Shown one piece after another: positions 33,401-43,899 of a stretch of DNA of 64,000 nt. The position numbers and the translations under genes were made by a program. Position 1 is the stretch's first letter. Each line of letters opens with the position of its first letter. Below the pieces are notes generated by a model. It was not told the DNA's origin, did no database searches, and worked only from the letters and a program-made list of their open reading frames with translations. The DNA is from Arenicola marina (Eukaryota > Annelida > Polychaeta > Arenicolidae): contig OZ025265.1 of assembly GCA_964019135.1 (NCBI GenBank), forward strand, positions 5,834,318 through 5,898,317, in the 5' to 3' direction.

Positions 33401-34178
33401 CTTTTTCGACACGGCGACACGGCGATTTTTAAAATCGACAACGCGACATTGCGGTTGTCTTAAAATCGACACGCGACATGGACCTTTTCATAAAATCGAC
33501 ACGCGACATGGCTACCCCCCCTCAGGGGCCCTATGTTTCCACTAACATAGTCTCGCTCGATTACCACAAAATAGCGTACTGGAAGGTGTGATTAGTGACA
33601 AGCGACGTTTACAAATTCGATACGGACAGTTTTAAAAATATGTATCTCGAAAGTCCGACACCGACACACCGTTATTGGAAAGATTGAAAGTAAACGCAGT
33701 GAAATTTAAAACAATGGGGCGTGTGTGTAAATGAGGGGGGGGGGGGGTCATAGGTTCTCGGGGGGGAGGGGGGGTCATAGGTTCTCATTACTGGTATGTA
33801 CTATGTACCCCCTTTTCAGATGCACGCGGTCCATGCTTGGTCCATGCTTGGGTGAGTTCCAAAAGACCCCTTTGTGGTCTGCCTGAAATTTAAATGCTCT
33901 GCTTGCATTCGTTTTAAGCAGAATCTAGTTTGATGTGACCGCCCTTTTTGAAGTGGCAAGGACACCCCACCCCCCCCTCTCCCCCACCCATTTACAGGCA
34001 AAGTCCCACCAACACCGAAGTACACTTAAAACTGTCCTCTACAATTAAACAACGGAAACAAGTAGAGCAAAGTAAATTATTCATTCCCATGTCCATTCGC
34101 ACTATTACATAACCACGAATTCGTTTGTATCTTACCGGTTGGCGCAGATAAAAACATGCCCACTAAGCACAACAGCAT
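30201..34178 (-). CDS. Ly6/uPAR-type (LU) protein, probably GPI-anchored, three exons
   Basis: Assembled here from exons 34136-34178, 31879-32001 and 30201-30439 (43+123+239 nt, 134 residues plus stop). Both introns are GT/AG and phase 1. Signal peptide MLLCLVGMFLSAPTA, then HGLQCYSC, the usual start of an LU domain. The LU-type cysteine series follows, with C20, C23, C32, C41, C48 and the closing CCYDDACN (97-104). A hydrophobic C-terminus (about 116-134) suits a GPI signal. LU proteins are small three-finger-fold surface or secreted proteins that bind receptors; the ligand here cannot be inferred. Exon 2's end seeds a 35-bp minisatellite in the next intron. Exon 1 is short; its choice rests on the signal peptide, the GTAAGA donor and the matching phase. 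Confidence 0.85.
30776..30930. repeat. about 150-bp direct repeat, copy 1
   Basis: Blocks such as gatattcgctgttcc, ctctcgcaaggtacagga and attactgtgactaaaatt recur in the same order at 32731-32881. The two copies flank exon 2 of the Ly6 gene and its array. Confidence 0.7.
31135..31878 (-). repeat. 35-bp minisatellite built from the Ly6 exon 2 junction (20 copies)
   Basis: On the gene's strand the basic unit is 27 exon bases (from CCTGTCAGACC to CCTACTCAG) plus 8 intron bases GTGAGACG. A few copies carry about 8-9 extra bases. I count 20 copies after the real exon end. 18 keep CAG followed by GTGAG; the exceptions are the copies at about 31141 and 31370. Because 35 is not a multiple of 3, use of a later donor shifts the frame. 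Confidence 0.95.
31879..32001 (-). CDS. Ly6 gene exon 2: first half of LU domain
   Basis: 123 nt, phase 1-1, acceptor TCCCCAG, donor GTGAGA. It encodes HGLQCYSCQNEETNSLC through MDTCQTIVAYS. The last 27 bases are reused in the array that follows. Confidence 0.9.
32731..32881. repeat. about 150-bp direct repeat, copy 2
   Basis: Second copy of the block at 30776-30930, in the same orientation, located in intron 1 of the Ly6 gene. Confidence 0.7.
33430..33510. repeat. short tandem repeat, about 3 copies
   Basis: The phrase taaaatcgacacgcgacatg and close variants occur three times, about 30 bp apart, in intron 1 of the Ly6 gene. Confidence 0.7.
34136..34178 (-). CDS. Ly6 gene exon 1: signal peptide
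   Basis: ATG at 34178-34176; 14 codons plus one base, MLLCLVGMFLSAPT, donor GTAAGA. Phase 1 fits exon 2 and restores Ala just before HGLQCYSC. Confidence 0.75.
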
Positions 34179-34199
34179 ATCCTTTCGAAAGAGTGACTC

Positions 34200-35320
34200 T
34201 GTTTGGGTCCGCCCTGCTCCCATATCTCTCATCCTCTCAGTCCAAGAGTGAAGAGAGAGGGAAGAGGAAGTCTGTATCTATTAAACACACACGTTAGGCC
34301 TCCACTAACCCCGGGTGGTGGTGCAATATATGTGACATATCCGGTTGTCAGCCTACCATGTAGGCCGGGCACCACCCTGTCAGCCACACACGAACAGCGC
34401 CCATATAGTTACGTTCAATGTTGATATACCAGTGCAGGTTGTTGACAACAGAGCCGGTCTCGGCAGTCTATTGTTACCGAGTCCTTCCCATGGAAAACAT
34501 AACGATGATAGCTATGGTATAAATCTACGCTTTAATCAATGTATGCACATGCAGAAGTACAGACAGCTCGGGACAAAGGCACTGCTGCGATCTCCTGACG
34601 AGGCTTGTTCAGTCGGCCCCTATAGTCAGCCTGTGCTGGCGCCTGTCCCATGGGCATAGATAGAGACGCCTCTGTATCACCAAATGTCATTGGTAGAGAT
34701 GGGTGTGTTCAGTCGCTGCGGTCCTTACAACTCAGCGCAATGGCTCGGCTTCAAACGGGCTTGGTAGGTAAGTTAGGCTGGTATCAATAGTAAACAGGTC
34801 GTAATAGAATCTGGTTGGTTCATTTTGTACGAGTTCATTGGTTGTGGTCCTGGGCCAGGTCTTCATGCCTACATCTCCGTGATAATCCTGGTAGGCCTAA
34901 TCCATTCTCTGTAGTGCAGCGGCAGTGATCTATTTCATGAACAACAGTTGTTATTGAAAGATGAGTTGACAGACACAACAAACGTCTGCTTTCATCTTAC
35001 AACAATAGTGCTGGGCAATGACACGGCGTGTCCGAAGTGGGCCTGGCCTGGGATGCCTCGTAAACCCGGCGCTGGGTTTAAAATAAATGGCTGCATGTAT
35101 ACTGGGCGAGGTGAGGTCCACTGGTTGACCAAGCCACGGCGGTGGGTAGCAGTTTTATTGATCGAGACCTTCTCTCAACCCCCAAGAGGGCAGCTTGCGT
35201 CAATGAAGTAAAGCTAATGCCCAAGGAATGTCACCCCTCCCCCCACCCATCCCGTGCCCATCCCCGGGGCCCTCACAGCACGCCACTCGTCAGGGTTCTC
35301 TGGTAATGGACGATAATTGT
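34200..35320. other. intergenic, no gene recognised
   Basis: 5' flank of the Ly6 gene up to the 43-bp array. Open frames lack domains and splice support. Confidence 0.45.
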
Positions 35321-35322
35321 AC

Positions 35323-38300
35323 GAGCCATTGCACCCTGCCCCAAGCCCTACCCCACACCGCTCCATTCCCTTCTGCCTGGGACCCAAGCCCTACCCCCCA
35401 CCGCGCCATTCCCTTGTCCCTGGGACCCAAGCCCTACCCCACACCGCTCCATTCCCTTCTGCCTGGGACCCAAGCCCTACCCCCCACCGCGCCATTCCCT
35501 TGTCCCTGGGACCCAAGCCCTACCCCCCACCGCGCCATTCCCTTCTCCCTGGGACCTACGCCCTACCCCCCACCGCGCCATTCCCTTGTCCCTGGGACCC
35601 AAGCCCTACCCCCCACCGCGCCATTCCCTTCTCCCTGGGACCCAAGCCCTACCCCATACCGCGCCATTCCCTTCTCCCTGCGACCCAAGCCCTACCCCAT
35701 ACCGCGCCATTCCCTTCTCCCTGCGACCCAAGCCCTACCGCCCACCGCGCCATTCCCTTCTCCCTGGGACCTACGCCCTACCTCACACCGCCCCATTCCC
35801 TTCTTCCTGGGACCCAAGCCCTACCCCCCACCGCGCCATTCCCTTCTCCCTGGGACCCAAGCCTTACCCCATACCGCGCCATTCCCTTCTCCCTGGGACC
35901 CAAGCCCTACCCCCCACCGCGCCATTCCCTTCTCCCTGCGACCCAAGCCCTACCCCCCACCGCGCCATTCCCTTCTCCCTGGGACCTACGCCCTACCTCA
36001 CACCGCCCCATTCCCTTCTTCCTGGGACCCAAGCCCTACCCCCCACCGCGCCATTCCCTTGTCCCTGGGACCCAAGCCTTACCCCATACCGCGCCATTCC
36101 CTTCTCCCTGGGACCCAAGCCCTACCCCCCACCGCGCCATTCCCTTCTCCCTGTGACCCAAGCCCCACCCCACACCGTGCCATTCCCTTCTCCCTGTGAC
36201 CCAAGCCCTACCCCATACCGCGCCATTCCCATGTCCCTGTGACCCAAGCCCTACCCCCCACCGCGCCATTCCCTTCTCCCTGGGACCCAAGCCCTACCCC
36301 ACACCGCGCCATTCCCTTCTCCCTGGGACCCAAGCCCTACCCCACACCGCGTCATTCCCTTCTCCTTGGGACCCAAGCCCTACCCCCCCCCCCCCCGCGC
36401 CATTCCCTTCTCCCTGGGACCCAAGCCCTACCCCCCACCGCGCCATTCCCTTCTCCCTGGGACCCAAGCCCTACCCCATACCGCGCCATTTCCTTCTCCC
36501 TGGGACCCAAGCCCTACCCCCCACCGCGCCATTCCCTTGTCCTTGTGACCCAAGCCCTACCCCCCACCGCGCCATTCCCTTCTCCCTGGGACCTAAGCCC
36601 TACTCCCCACCGCGCCATTCCCTTCTCCCTGGGACCCAAGCCCTACCCCATACCGCGCCATTCCCTTGTCCCTGTGACCCAAGCCCTACCCCACACCGCG
36701 CCATTCCCTTATCCCTGGGACCTAAGCCCCACCCCCCACCGCGCCATTCCCTTGTCCCTGGGACCCAAGCCCTACTCCATACCGCGCCATTCCCTTCTCC
36801 CTGGGACCCAAGCCCTACCCCCCACCGCGCCATTCCCTTTTCCCTGGGACCTAAGCTCTACCCCCCACCGCGCCATTCCCTTTTCCCTGGGACCCAAGCC
36901 CTACCCCCCACCGCGCCATTCCCTTCTCCCTGTGACCCAAGCCCTACCTCCCACCGCGCCATTCCCTTCTCCCTGGGAACCAAGCCCTACCCCATACCGC
37001 GCCATTCCCTTCTCCCTGGGACCCAAGCCCTACCTCCCACCGCGCCATTTCGTTCTCCCTGAGACCCAAGCCCTACCCCCCACCGCGCCATTCCCTTCTC
37101 CCTGGGACCCAAGCCCTACCCCCCACCGCGCCATTTCCTTCTCCCTGTGACCCAAGCCCTACCCCACACCGCGCCATTCCCTTCTCTCTGGGACCCAAGC
37201 CCTGCCCCCCACCGCGCCATTCCCTTCTCCCTGGGACCCAAGCCCCACCCCACACCGCGCCATTCCCTTCTTCTTGGGACCCAGGCCCTACCCCCCACCG
37301 CACCTTTCCCTTCTCCCTGGGACCCAAGGCCCACCCCACACCGCGCCATTCCCTTCTCTCTGGGACCCAAGCCCTACCCCTCACCGCGCCATTCCCTTCT
37401 CCCTGGGATCCAAACCCCACCCCACACCGCGCCATTCCCTTCTCCCTGGGACCCAAGCCCCAGCCCACACCACGCCATTCCCTTCTCTCTGGGACCCAAG
37501 CCCTACCCCCCACCGCGCCATTCCCTTCTCCCTGGCACCCAAGCCCTACCCCATACCGCGCCATTCCCTTGTCCCTGTGACCCAAGCCCTACCCCCCACC
37601 GCGCCATTCCCTTCTCCCTGGGACCCAAGCCCTACCCCCCACCGCGCCATTCCCTTCTCCCTGTGACCCAAGCCCTACCCCATACCGCGCCATTCCCTTC
37701 TCCCTGGGACCCAAGCCCTACCCCCCACCGCGCCATTCCCTTCTCCCTGGAACCCAAGCCCTACCCCACACCGCGCCATTCCCTTATCCCTGGGACCTAA
37801 GCCCCACCCCCCACCGCGCCATTCCCTTGTCCCTGTGACCCAAGCCCTACCTCCCACCGCGCCATTTCCTTCTCCCTGAGACCCAAGCCGTACCCCCCAC
37901 CGCGCCATTCCCTTCTCCCTGGGACCCAAGCCCTACCCCCCACCGCGCCATTCCCTTCTCCCTGGGACCCAAGCCCCACCCCACACCGCGCCATTCCCTT
38001 CTCCTTGGGACCCAAGCCCTACCCCCCACCGCGCCTTTCCCTTCTCCCTGGGACCCAAGCCCTACCCCACACCGCACCATTCCCTTCTCCCTGGGACCCA
38101 AGCCCCACCCCACACCGCACCATTCCCTTCTCTCTGGGACCCAAGCCCTACCCCTCACCGCGCCATTCCCCTCTCCCTGGGATCCAAACCCCACCCCACA
38201 CCGCGCCATTCCCTTCTCCCTGGGACCCAAGCCCCACCCCACACCGCGCCATTCCCTTCTCTCTGGGACCCAAGCCCTACCCCTCACCGCGCCATTCCCT

Positions 38301-39345
38301 TCTCCCTGGGACCCAAGCCCTACCCCCCACCGCGCCATTCCCTTCTCCCTGGGACCCAAGCCCTACCCCCCACCGCGCCATTCCCTTCTCCCTGGGACCC
38401 AAGCCCTACCCTCCATCGCGCCATTCCCTTCTCCCTGGGACCCAAGCCCTACCCCACACCGCGCCATTCCCTTCTCCCTGGGACCCAAGCCCTGCCCCCC
38501 ACCGCGCCATTCCCTTCTCCCTGGGACCCAAGCCCCACCCCACACCGCGCCATTCCCTTCTCTCTGGGACCCAAGCCCTACCCCTCACCGCGCCATTCCC
38601 TTCTCCCTGGGACCCAAGCCCTACCCCCCACCGCGCCATTCCCTTCTCCCTGGGACCCAAGCCCTACCCCATACCGCGCCATTCCCTTCTCTCTGGGACC
38701 CAAGCCCTACCCCCCACCGCGCCATTTCCTTCTCCCTGGGACCCAAGCCCTACCCCCCACCGCGCCATTCCCTTCTCCCTGGGACCCAAGCCCTACCCCC
38801 CACCGCACCATTCCCTTCTCCCTGGGACCCAAGCCCTACCCCCAACCGCGCCATTCCCTTCTCCCTGGGACCCAAGCCCTACCCCACACCGCGCCATTCC
38901 CTTCTCCCTGGGACCCAAGCCCTGCCCCCCACCGCGCCATTCCCTTCTCCCTGGGACCCAAGCCCCACCCCACACCGCGCCATTCCCTTCTCTCTGGAAC
39001 CCAAGCCCTACCCCTCACCGCGCCATTCCCTTCTCCCTGGGACCCAAGCCCTACCCCCCACCGCGCCATTCCCTTCTCCCTGGGACCCAAGCCCTACCCC
39101 ACACCGCGCCATTCCCTTCTCCCTGGGACCCAAGCCCTGCCCCCCACCGCGCCATTCCCTTCTCCCTGGGACCCAAGCCCCACCCCACACCGCGCCATTC
39201 CCTTCTCTCTGGGACCCAAGCCCTACCCCCCACCGCGCCTTTCCCTTCTCCCCGGGACCCAAGCCCTACCCCACACCGCGCCATTCCCTTCTCCCTGGGA
39301 CCCAAGCCCCACCCCACACCGCGCCATTCCCTTCTCTCTGGGACT
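35323..39345. repeat. 43-bp minisatellite (about 93 copies)
   Basis: The unit runs cattcccttctccctggg, then acccaagccctac, then cccccaccgcgc. Recurrent variants include tctctctggg, gtgaccc and accccacacc. 43 is 1 modulo 3 and the unit has no stops, so all plus frames read the same proline/serine-rich peptide and minus frames read a G/W/R-rich one. These long frames are artefacts. It lies between the Ly6 gene and the receptor gene; no exon sits at either edge. Confidence 0.95.
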
Positions 39346-39365
39346 GGTTTGGTAGTCCTTTCCAT

Positions 39366-39490
39366 ACATTTATGGCAAGCCAAAGTGGGAAATATTTGGA
39401 CATATGTGCAAATATTTGGACATATGTGCAAATATTTGAACATATGTGCAAATACTCTATTAAAGTCTACTTTGGCTTGCCATATACATT
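39366..39490. mobile_element. small inverted-repeat element enclosing three 21-bp repeats
   Basis: Arms around atggcaagccaaagt (about 39371) and actttggcttgccat (about 39470) are inverted copies. Between them lie three direct units of aaatatttggacatatgtgc. It may be a MITE or a hairpin with an expanded loop. It adjoins the end of the 43-bp array. Confidence 0.6.
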
Positions 39491-39499
39491 TACCAATAT

Positions 39500-41510
39500 T
39501 TTGGGTCGTAGAAGCAAAGCGACCAACCGGGTCTCACACTTGTGTGTGATAAATGGACCCGTATCCTAACGCATGTTTAAACGCTGTGAAAGAGTGCAAG
39601 AACAACGATTACCGTAATGAGCCCACACTGGATAGCAGACCGGATATGAGAATATAATTTCCAAAAACGATGTCTATTCATGTCAAATGTGATCAAATAA
39701 TCTAATTAAAAATCATCGACGTTAAACCCAGTCTACTGTCAGAATCATAGTCTTGAGTCCCAGTCGCCTCCAGCCCACCCTTGAGCCGCCCTTCACGCCA
39801 CCACAGAGTGACCCCTGCAGGCCGGGCCCCATCTCTCCGCCCCCACGCGTCCCTCCTAATCAGCGTGTCATCCCTCGTGCGGAGTTGGTACGTCACAGCG
39901 GCCGCCAGCGACTGTGAGGCGAGCTGGCCTGGGATGAGCTGATAGCATTAGCCTGTCTCCCGGGAAACCGGTGGCCCTACGCCTGAAGCCCGCGGAGAGA
40001 CTCCGGGGAGACTTCTGGCATGGGGTAAATTATATTGCAACGGCGGACGTCTGTGGAAGCAGCATGCGTACGGTGGCCTTATGTGTCTTATCTCACTTAT
40101 TGGATTATGAATGTATATACGGCCGAGAGGCACGTTGGATGGTGTTTTATGCCACGTATATGCACACATGGGGTAGGACATAATGGTGTTACGTTATACA
40201 ATCACCTGCTGGACTACAGTGTTGATGGAGGGTAGGAGTGGGTACAGTTAGTCCTAGTGCTATGGTTCTAGGACTGGCAACATCAATTTACCCGCCATAC
40301 AGCCATATAACTAGGACTAGGGTACATTTCTCGGCATTGCAGGAAACTTGAACACTGGTTCTTGGAGGATGTGGGGGTGGAAGTGTGGGAGGGTGCGAGG
40401 CGGGCCGACAGATGCTCACCATGGCCTTTATGTCTATGTCATGTTAACGTAAGACACATAAGGGCAATTAGACATGTGCGCCCTCGACAGACGATGTCTG
40501 TGAAGTCCAGTGGTTGAGAGGTGGCATGGAGGCGGTACATGCCATGGTAAGCGGCGGTCTGGCGAACACGACCATAACCAGCGACCACACATACATAATG
40601 CATACATGTAGCTACAACAGCCTGGTGGCGGCCGTGTGTTCTTGGCCATGTTACCGACCGCTGTCTCCTCTTCCTCTGCCTCCTCACTATAAACATATAG
40701 ACGGTGGGGGGGGGGGGGAGATACATACTCTTATAAGCCACAACCGGTGGGGACCGGGGTGGGGGGATGGGTATGAGAGAAGGGAAGTGCGTGCAGTCAT
40801 ACGGGATTTATGACTTCGATTTCTGCATTTTTGGCATTTTTCTGGGCGTTAAGCTCACTTAGTAGTTCTATCCTTATTCTTGATTGGTTAGCAAACTAAC
40901 GGCATGTTGCTCTTTCACCATGTCCAATGTTGTACAGTAGGTTTCTCGATCTAATCAACAATTACTTCACAGTTGGTATAAAGTCTATTACATTAGGCAG
41001 AGACTTCAGGAGATCAGGACATTAATTAAGCAGATTCATGGTAAAACGAATGGCATGCTATTGTGCGGTGAATCTCTTGTGGTCAAATCGTCAACTTCGG
41101 ATAATCGCAACAAACAGAATGACAACTAAGCGAAGTGCACTGTAGACCTATATATAACTGTCATGACTGTAGATACAAATTCCTCCAATATCGTCACATT
41201 GGCAAATAGCTGTTGTCTGACAGCTTGTAAATATTTAACATCACTAAGGGAGCCCGTCCCCAACCTGCTCAATTATATCACACGTCAATGGGATGAGATT
41301 CAGTTTTAATTGTGTCAAGAGATATATCGACCATTCCTCGCTTCCATCAGGAGTTATGCATCTTCATGCTTTGTTCCTTCTTCCCCCTTTTGACCACGTG
41401 TTCTACATGTAGTTCTGCAGTTATACTTCTGTTTAATTGCTGATGGATCAAGCTGTTGTCGTGTGCACCTACCGTTTACCAGGTTGACAGTTTTAGTGGT
41501 CCTTTTACAT
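39500..41510. other. no gene recognised
   Basis: Unique sequence 3' of the receptor gene. A G homopolymer lies at about 40707-40718. Open frames in both orientations have no recognisable domain. Confidence 0.45.
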
Positions 41511-41516
41511 TGCATG

Positions 41517-42530
41517 TTAAGCTTGCTGACAGTGAATCCTGGTTGTAACTGCCCCCTTTATGGCCCTCCGTACCCTGGCGCTCGACAAGTTGAACACCAG
41601 CGGCATCAGCGACGATTGGCAGTAGGACAACAACAGGCACAACGTGGCTGCTTCATCTGGAACGCACGCCGGGCACGTGGCCAGGGTGCCCCAGACAGCC
41701 AAGGTTGGGACCCAGAACAAGGTCATCGACAGAGCGACCACCACTGTAAGGATCACTCTCAAGTGCTTGGTGGTGCCGCTCTGGTCGCCACCATCGTCAG
41801 CGGGAGTCGGCGGTCTGGTCACGTGACCCTCGCCAGCGGGGGCCGGCGGTCTGGTCACGTGATCGGCTGTTGCGCGTTGGTTGGCCAGCCGGAAGGCTGT
41901 GATCTGATTGGCCTGCCGTCTGGACATGATCATCATCCGCGAGGGTATCCCGAAGGCGATGAGCATGGCGGGCAGGATGCCTCCGAAGACGTGCAGACAC
42001 AGGAACCACTGGGGCCACTGCTGGGTGAAGGTCAGGCAATCCACGCGTGTCGTCGCCAGGACGTCTCCCGTTAAGAGCGCTGTGGTAGATACAAGGGCTG
42101 TGCCGCTCACGGGTAAGACCCAGACACATGCCACGTACCAAACCAACGTTCTCGTCTTGGTTAGGATCGCCGACGCCCGTAACGGCTGCATCATATTGAC
42201 GTCAACAACGACAGCGTTGAAGAGAACCATTGCCGCATAGACACAAGAACAAGTGAACAGCAACGTGTGCAGACTCCAACATGCCAGCGGGTGGGTATTA
42301 AAATAGCCGGGTACGGCAAACAGGGCCAGAGCGCTCGGCAGGACAACACCGCACATGCCCAGGCTCACAATTATCATACCGAATCCGACGACCTTCAAAC
42401 TGAAGGTCGGATGTACCTCCATTGCCTCCTTACAAAACACACAGAGTAGAACATCACAGGGGAAGGCGACGCATATTGTCATCACCATGACGACAATTCC
42501 CGCAATGCGAATATCAGATATTGTATCCAT
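41517..42530 (-). CDS. intronless divergent seven-transmembrane receptor (class A-like)
   Basis: 337 residues in one exon. Hydrophobic segments at about 8-32, 46-72, 86-108, 127-150, 175-196, 257-281 and 296-315 make seven helices. Class A hallmarks kept: C84 at the top of helix 3 with C165 in loop 2, FWVP (272-275) in helix 6 and SSLMPLVFNL in helix 7. Hallmarks lost: the helix 2 Asp; the DRY motif, which reads DVN (110-112) in VVVDVNMMQPLR; and NPxxY, which reads MPLVF. The N-terminus is only a few residues. A plasma-membrane receptor is predicted, but the loss of the G-protein switch residues makes coupling uncertain. Ligand unknown. Loop 3 has a tandem HVTRPP repeat. It stands alone, with no operon-like context. 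Confidence 0.75.
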   Translation of the reverse strand: MDTISDIRIAGIVVMVMTICVAFPCDVLLCVFCKEAMEVHPTFSLKVVGFGMIIVSLGMCGVVLPSALALFAVPGYFNTHPLACWSLHTLLFTCSCVYAAMVLFNAVVVDVNMMQPLRASAILTKTRTLVWYVACVWVLPVSGTALVSTTALLTGDVLATTRVDCLTFTQQWPQWFLCLHVFGGILPAMLIAFGIPSRMMIMSRRQANQITAFRLANQRATADHVTRPPAPAGEGHVTRPPTPADDGGDQSGTTKHLRVILTVVVALSMTLFWVPTLAVWGTLATCPACVPDEAATLCLLLSYCQSSLMPLVFNLSSARVRRAIKGAVTTRIHCQQA

Positions 42531-42599
42531 GTTTATTGGCTACTCCTTGTCAATCCTCTACGTGTGTTCTTGTCATTATCTGCGAGTGTCAGCACAGAT

Positions 42600-43365
42600 T
42601 GGGTCGCACTATATGTCCACATCAACCCGATATTTCAATAAATGAACTGATGCAATTGTCTATACTAAGGCATGCATTTCGTATATATGTAATGATATGG
42701 CAACTATACTCCTGGTGATCATGTGTCCGCAAATGTCACCTGTAGAAATGCTAGTTACAATAAGCGTGCAGTACGTCAGTGCACCACACCCCATACACCT
42801 CGGTTTTCTGTTTGACGTGTGTTAGAAGCCAAAACGTCATAGTGACGAAAACGTCAGACCTTGGTAGAATGAAATACACAGTTTTAAGTTTGCCTTCAAC
42901 CATCCCGGTTATCGCCCACACAACCCTGAGTAACGTTTCTGAAGGAGACGGGGCGTGGCCACTTGGGGTTAAAACAATCATTGACTGACAATTAGTAAGG
43001 CCGATATTCGCGAATAAGACGCAGGAAAATAAGAAAATCTAAGGTTTTTATGAGTAGAAGGTTCCAAGGGATAGACCGGGCGGAGGGGGGGGGGGGCGGA
43101 CACCCCATATTCTATCGTTTATAAAGAACATATATATACATCTAAATTATTTACTGCCTCATATATTTATAGCCCCCGTCAATAGACACGGCGATCGAGG
43201 CACAGTATGAAACTATACATTTCGTTTCAGATTGCGCAGGCCGTGTGGTATGACGTTTTCGTCACTATGACGTTTTGGGTCCTATTAGACGGGTCCCAAT
43301 AAAGTCGTCAATATATATGGTCTATGCGCTTTGACCGTAATGAATGCAATCCCGCTGTTTGTTTG
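42600..43365. other. no gene recognised
   Basis: 5' flank of the receptor gene and AT-rich sequence with a G homopolymer at about 43084. No exon supported. Confidence 0.4.
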
Positions 43366-43371
43366 CCGCAG

Positions 43372-43452
43372 ACTGACGGGGAGGGCAGCGAGCCAAGCAG
43401 CAATGCCGCTAGAATGATGACACAGGACGGAGGACAGCATGGCGGCCTGGAG
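43372..43452 (+). CDS. candidate internal exon of an unidentified plus-strand gene
   Basis: Acceptor TTTGTTTGCCGCAG at 43358-43371, 81 nt open in phase 0 (TDGEGSEPSSNAARMM then TQDGGQHGGLE), donor GTAACG after GGAG. Good splice context, but the peptide is low-complexity and no neighbouring exon was found. Confidence 0.25.
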
Positions 43453-43598
43453 GTAACGCCCGGGGCTAACGATTGGCTAACAACATCTAATGGACCTTTA
43501 TTGTAGATACAATGTCGCCATATGTACCTGGTCACCTGACCACCGCAACTAGCATGACAAACTGCCACTGGCCTGTTTATCACTGGGAATTCGGGAAA

Positions 43599-43859
43599 AA
43601 TCCTAGGATAGCCGTTTTTTTCAAGAAAGAAAGAAATGGTGAACCATTTTCTTAAATTGGTGAGCTTGTCTGCTCACGACTTGGAGTCTCAGTTAGATTC
43701 ATAATGCCTTAAACGAACAGCAATCGAACTAATCCTAGGATAGCCGTTTTTTTCAAGAAAGAAATGGGACCATTTTCTTAAATTGGTGAGCTTGTCTGCT
43801 CACGACTTGGAGTCTCAGTTAGATTCATAATGCCTTAAACGAACAGCAATCGAACTAAT
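43599..43859. repeat. tandem duplication, two copies of about 130 bp
   Basis: The segment from cctaggatagccgttttttt to gcaatcgaactaatc occurs twice back to back, nearly identical. The second copy lacks a few bases in the GAAA/GGTGAA stretch. Confidence 0.9.
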
Positions 43860-43899
43860 CGGATGTTCTAGTGGAATATATTCACGTCGAATTGGTTTG

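Noticed and set aside
35228-39549. Many long proline/serine or G/W/R-rich frames on both strands
   Set aside because: Products of the 43-bp array; the same peptide appears in every frame.
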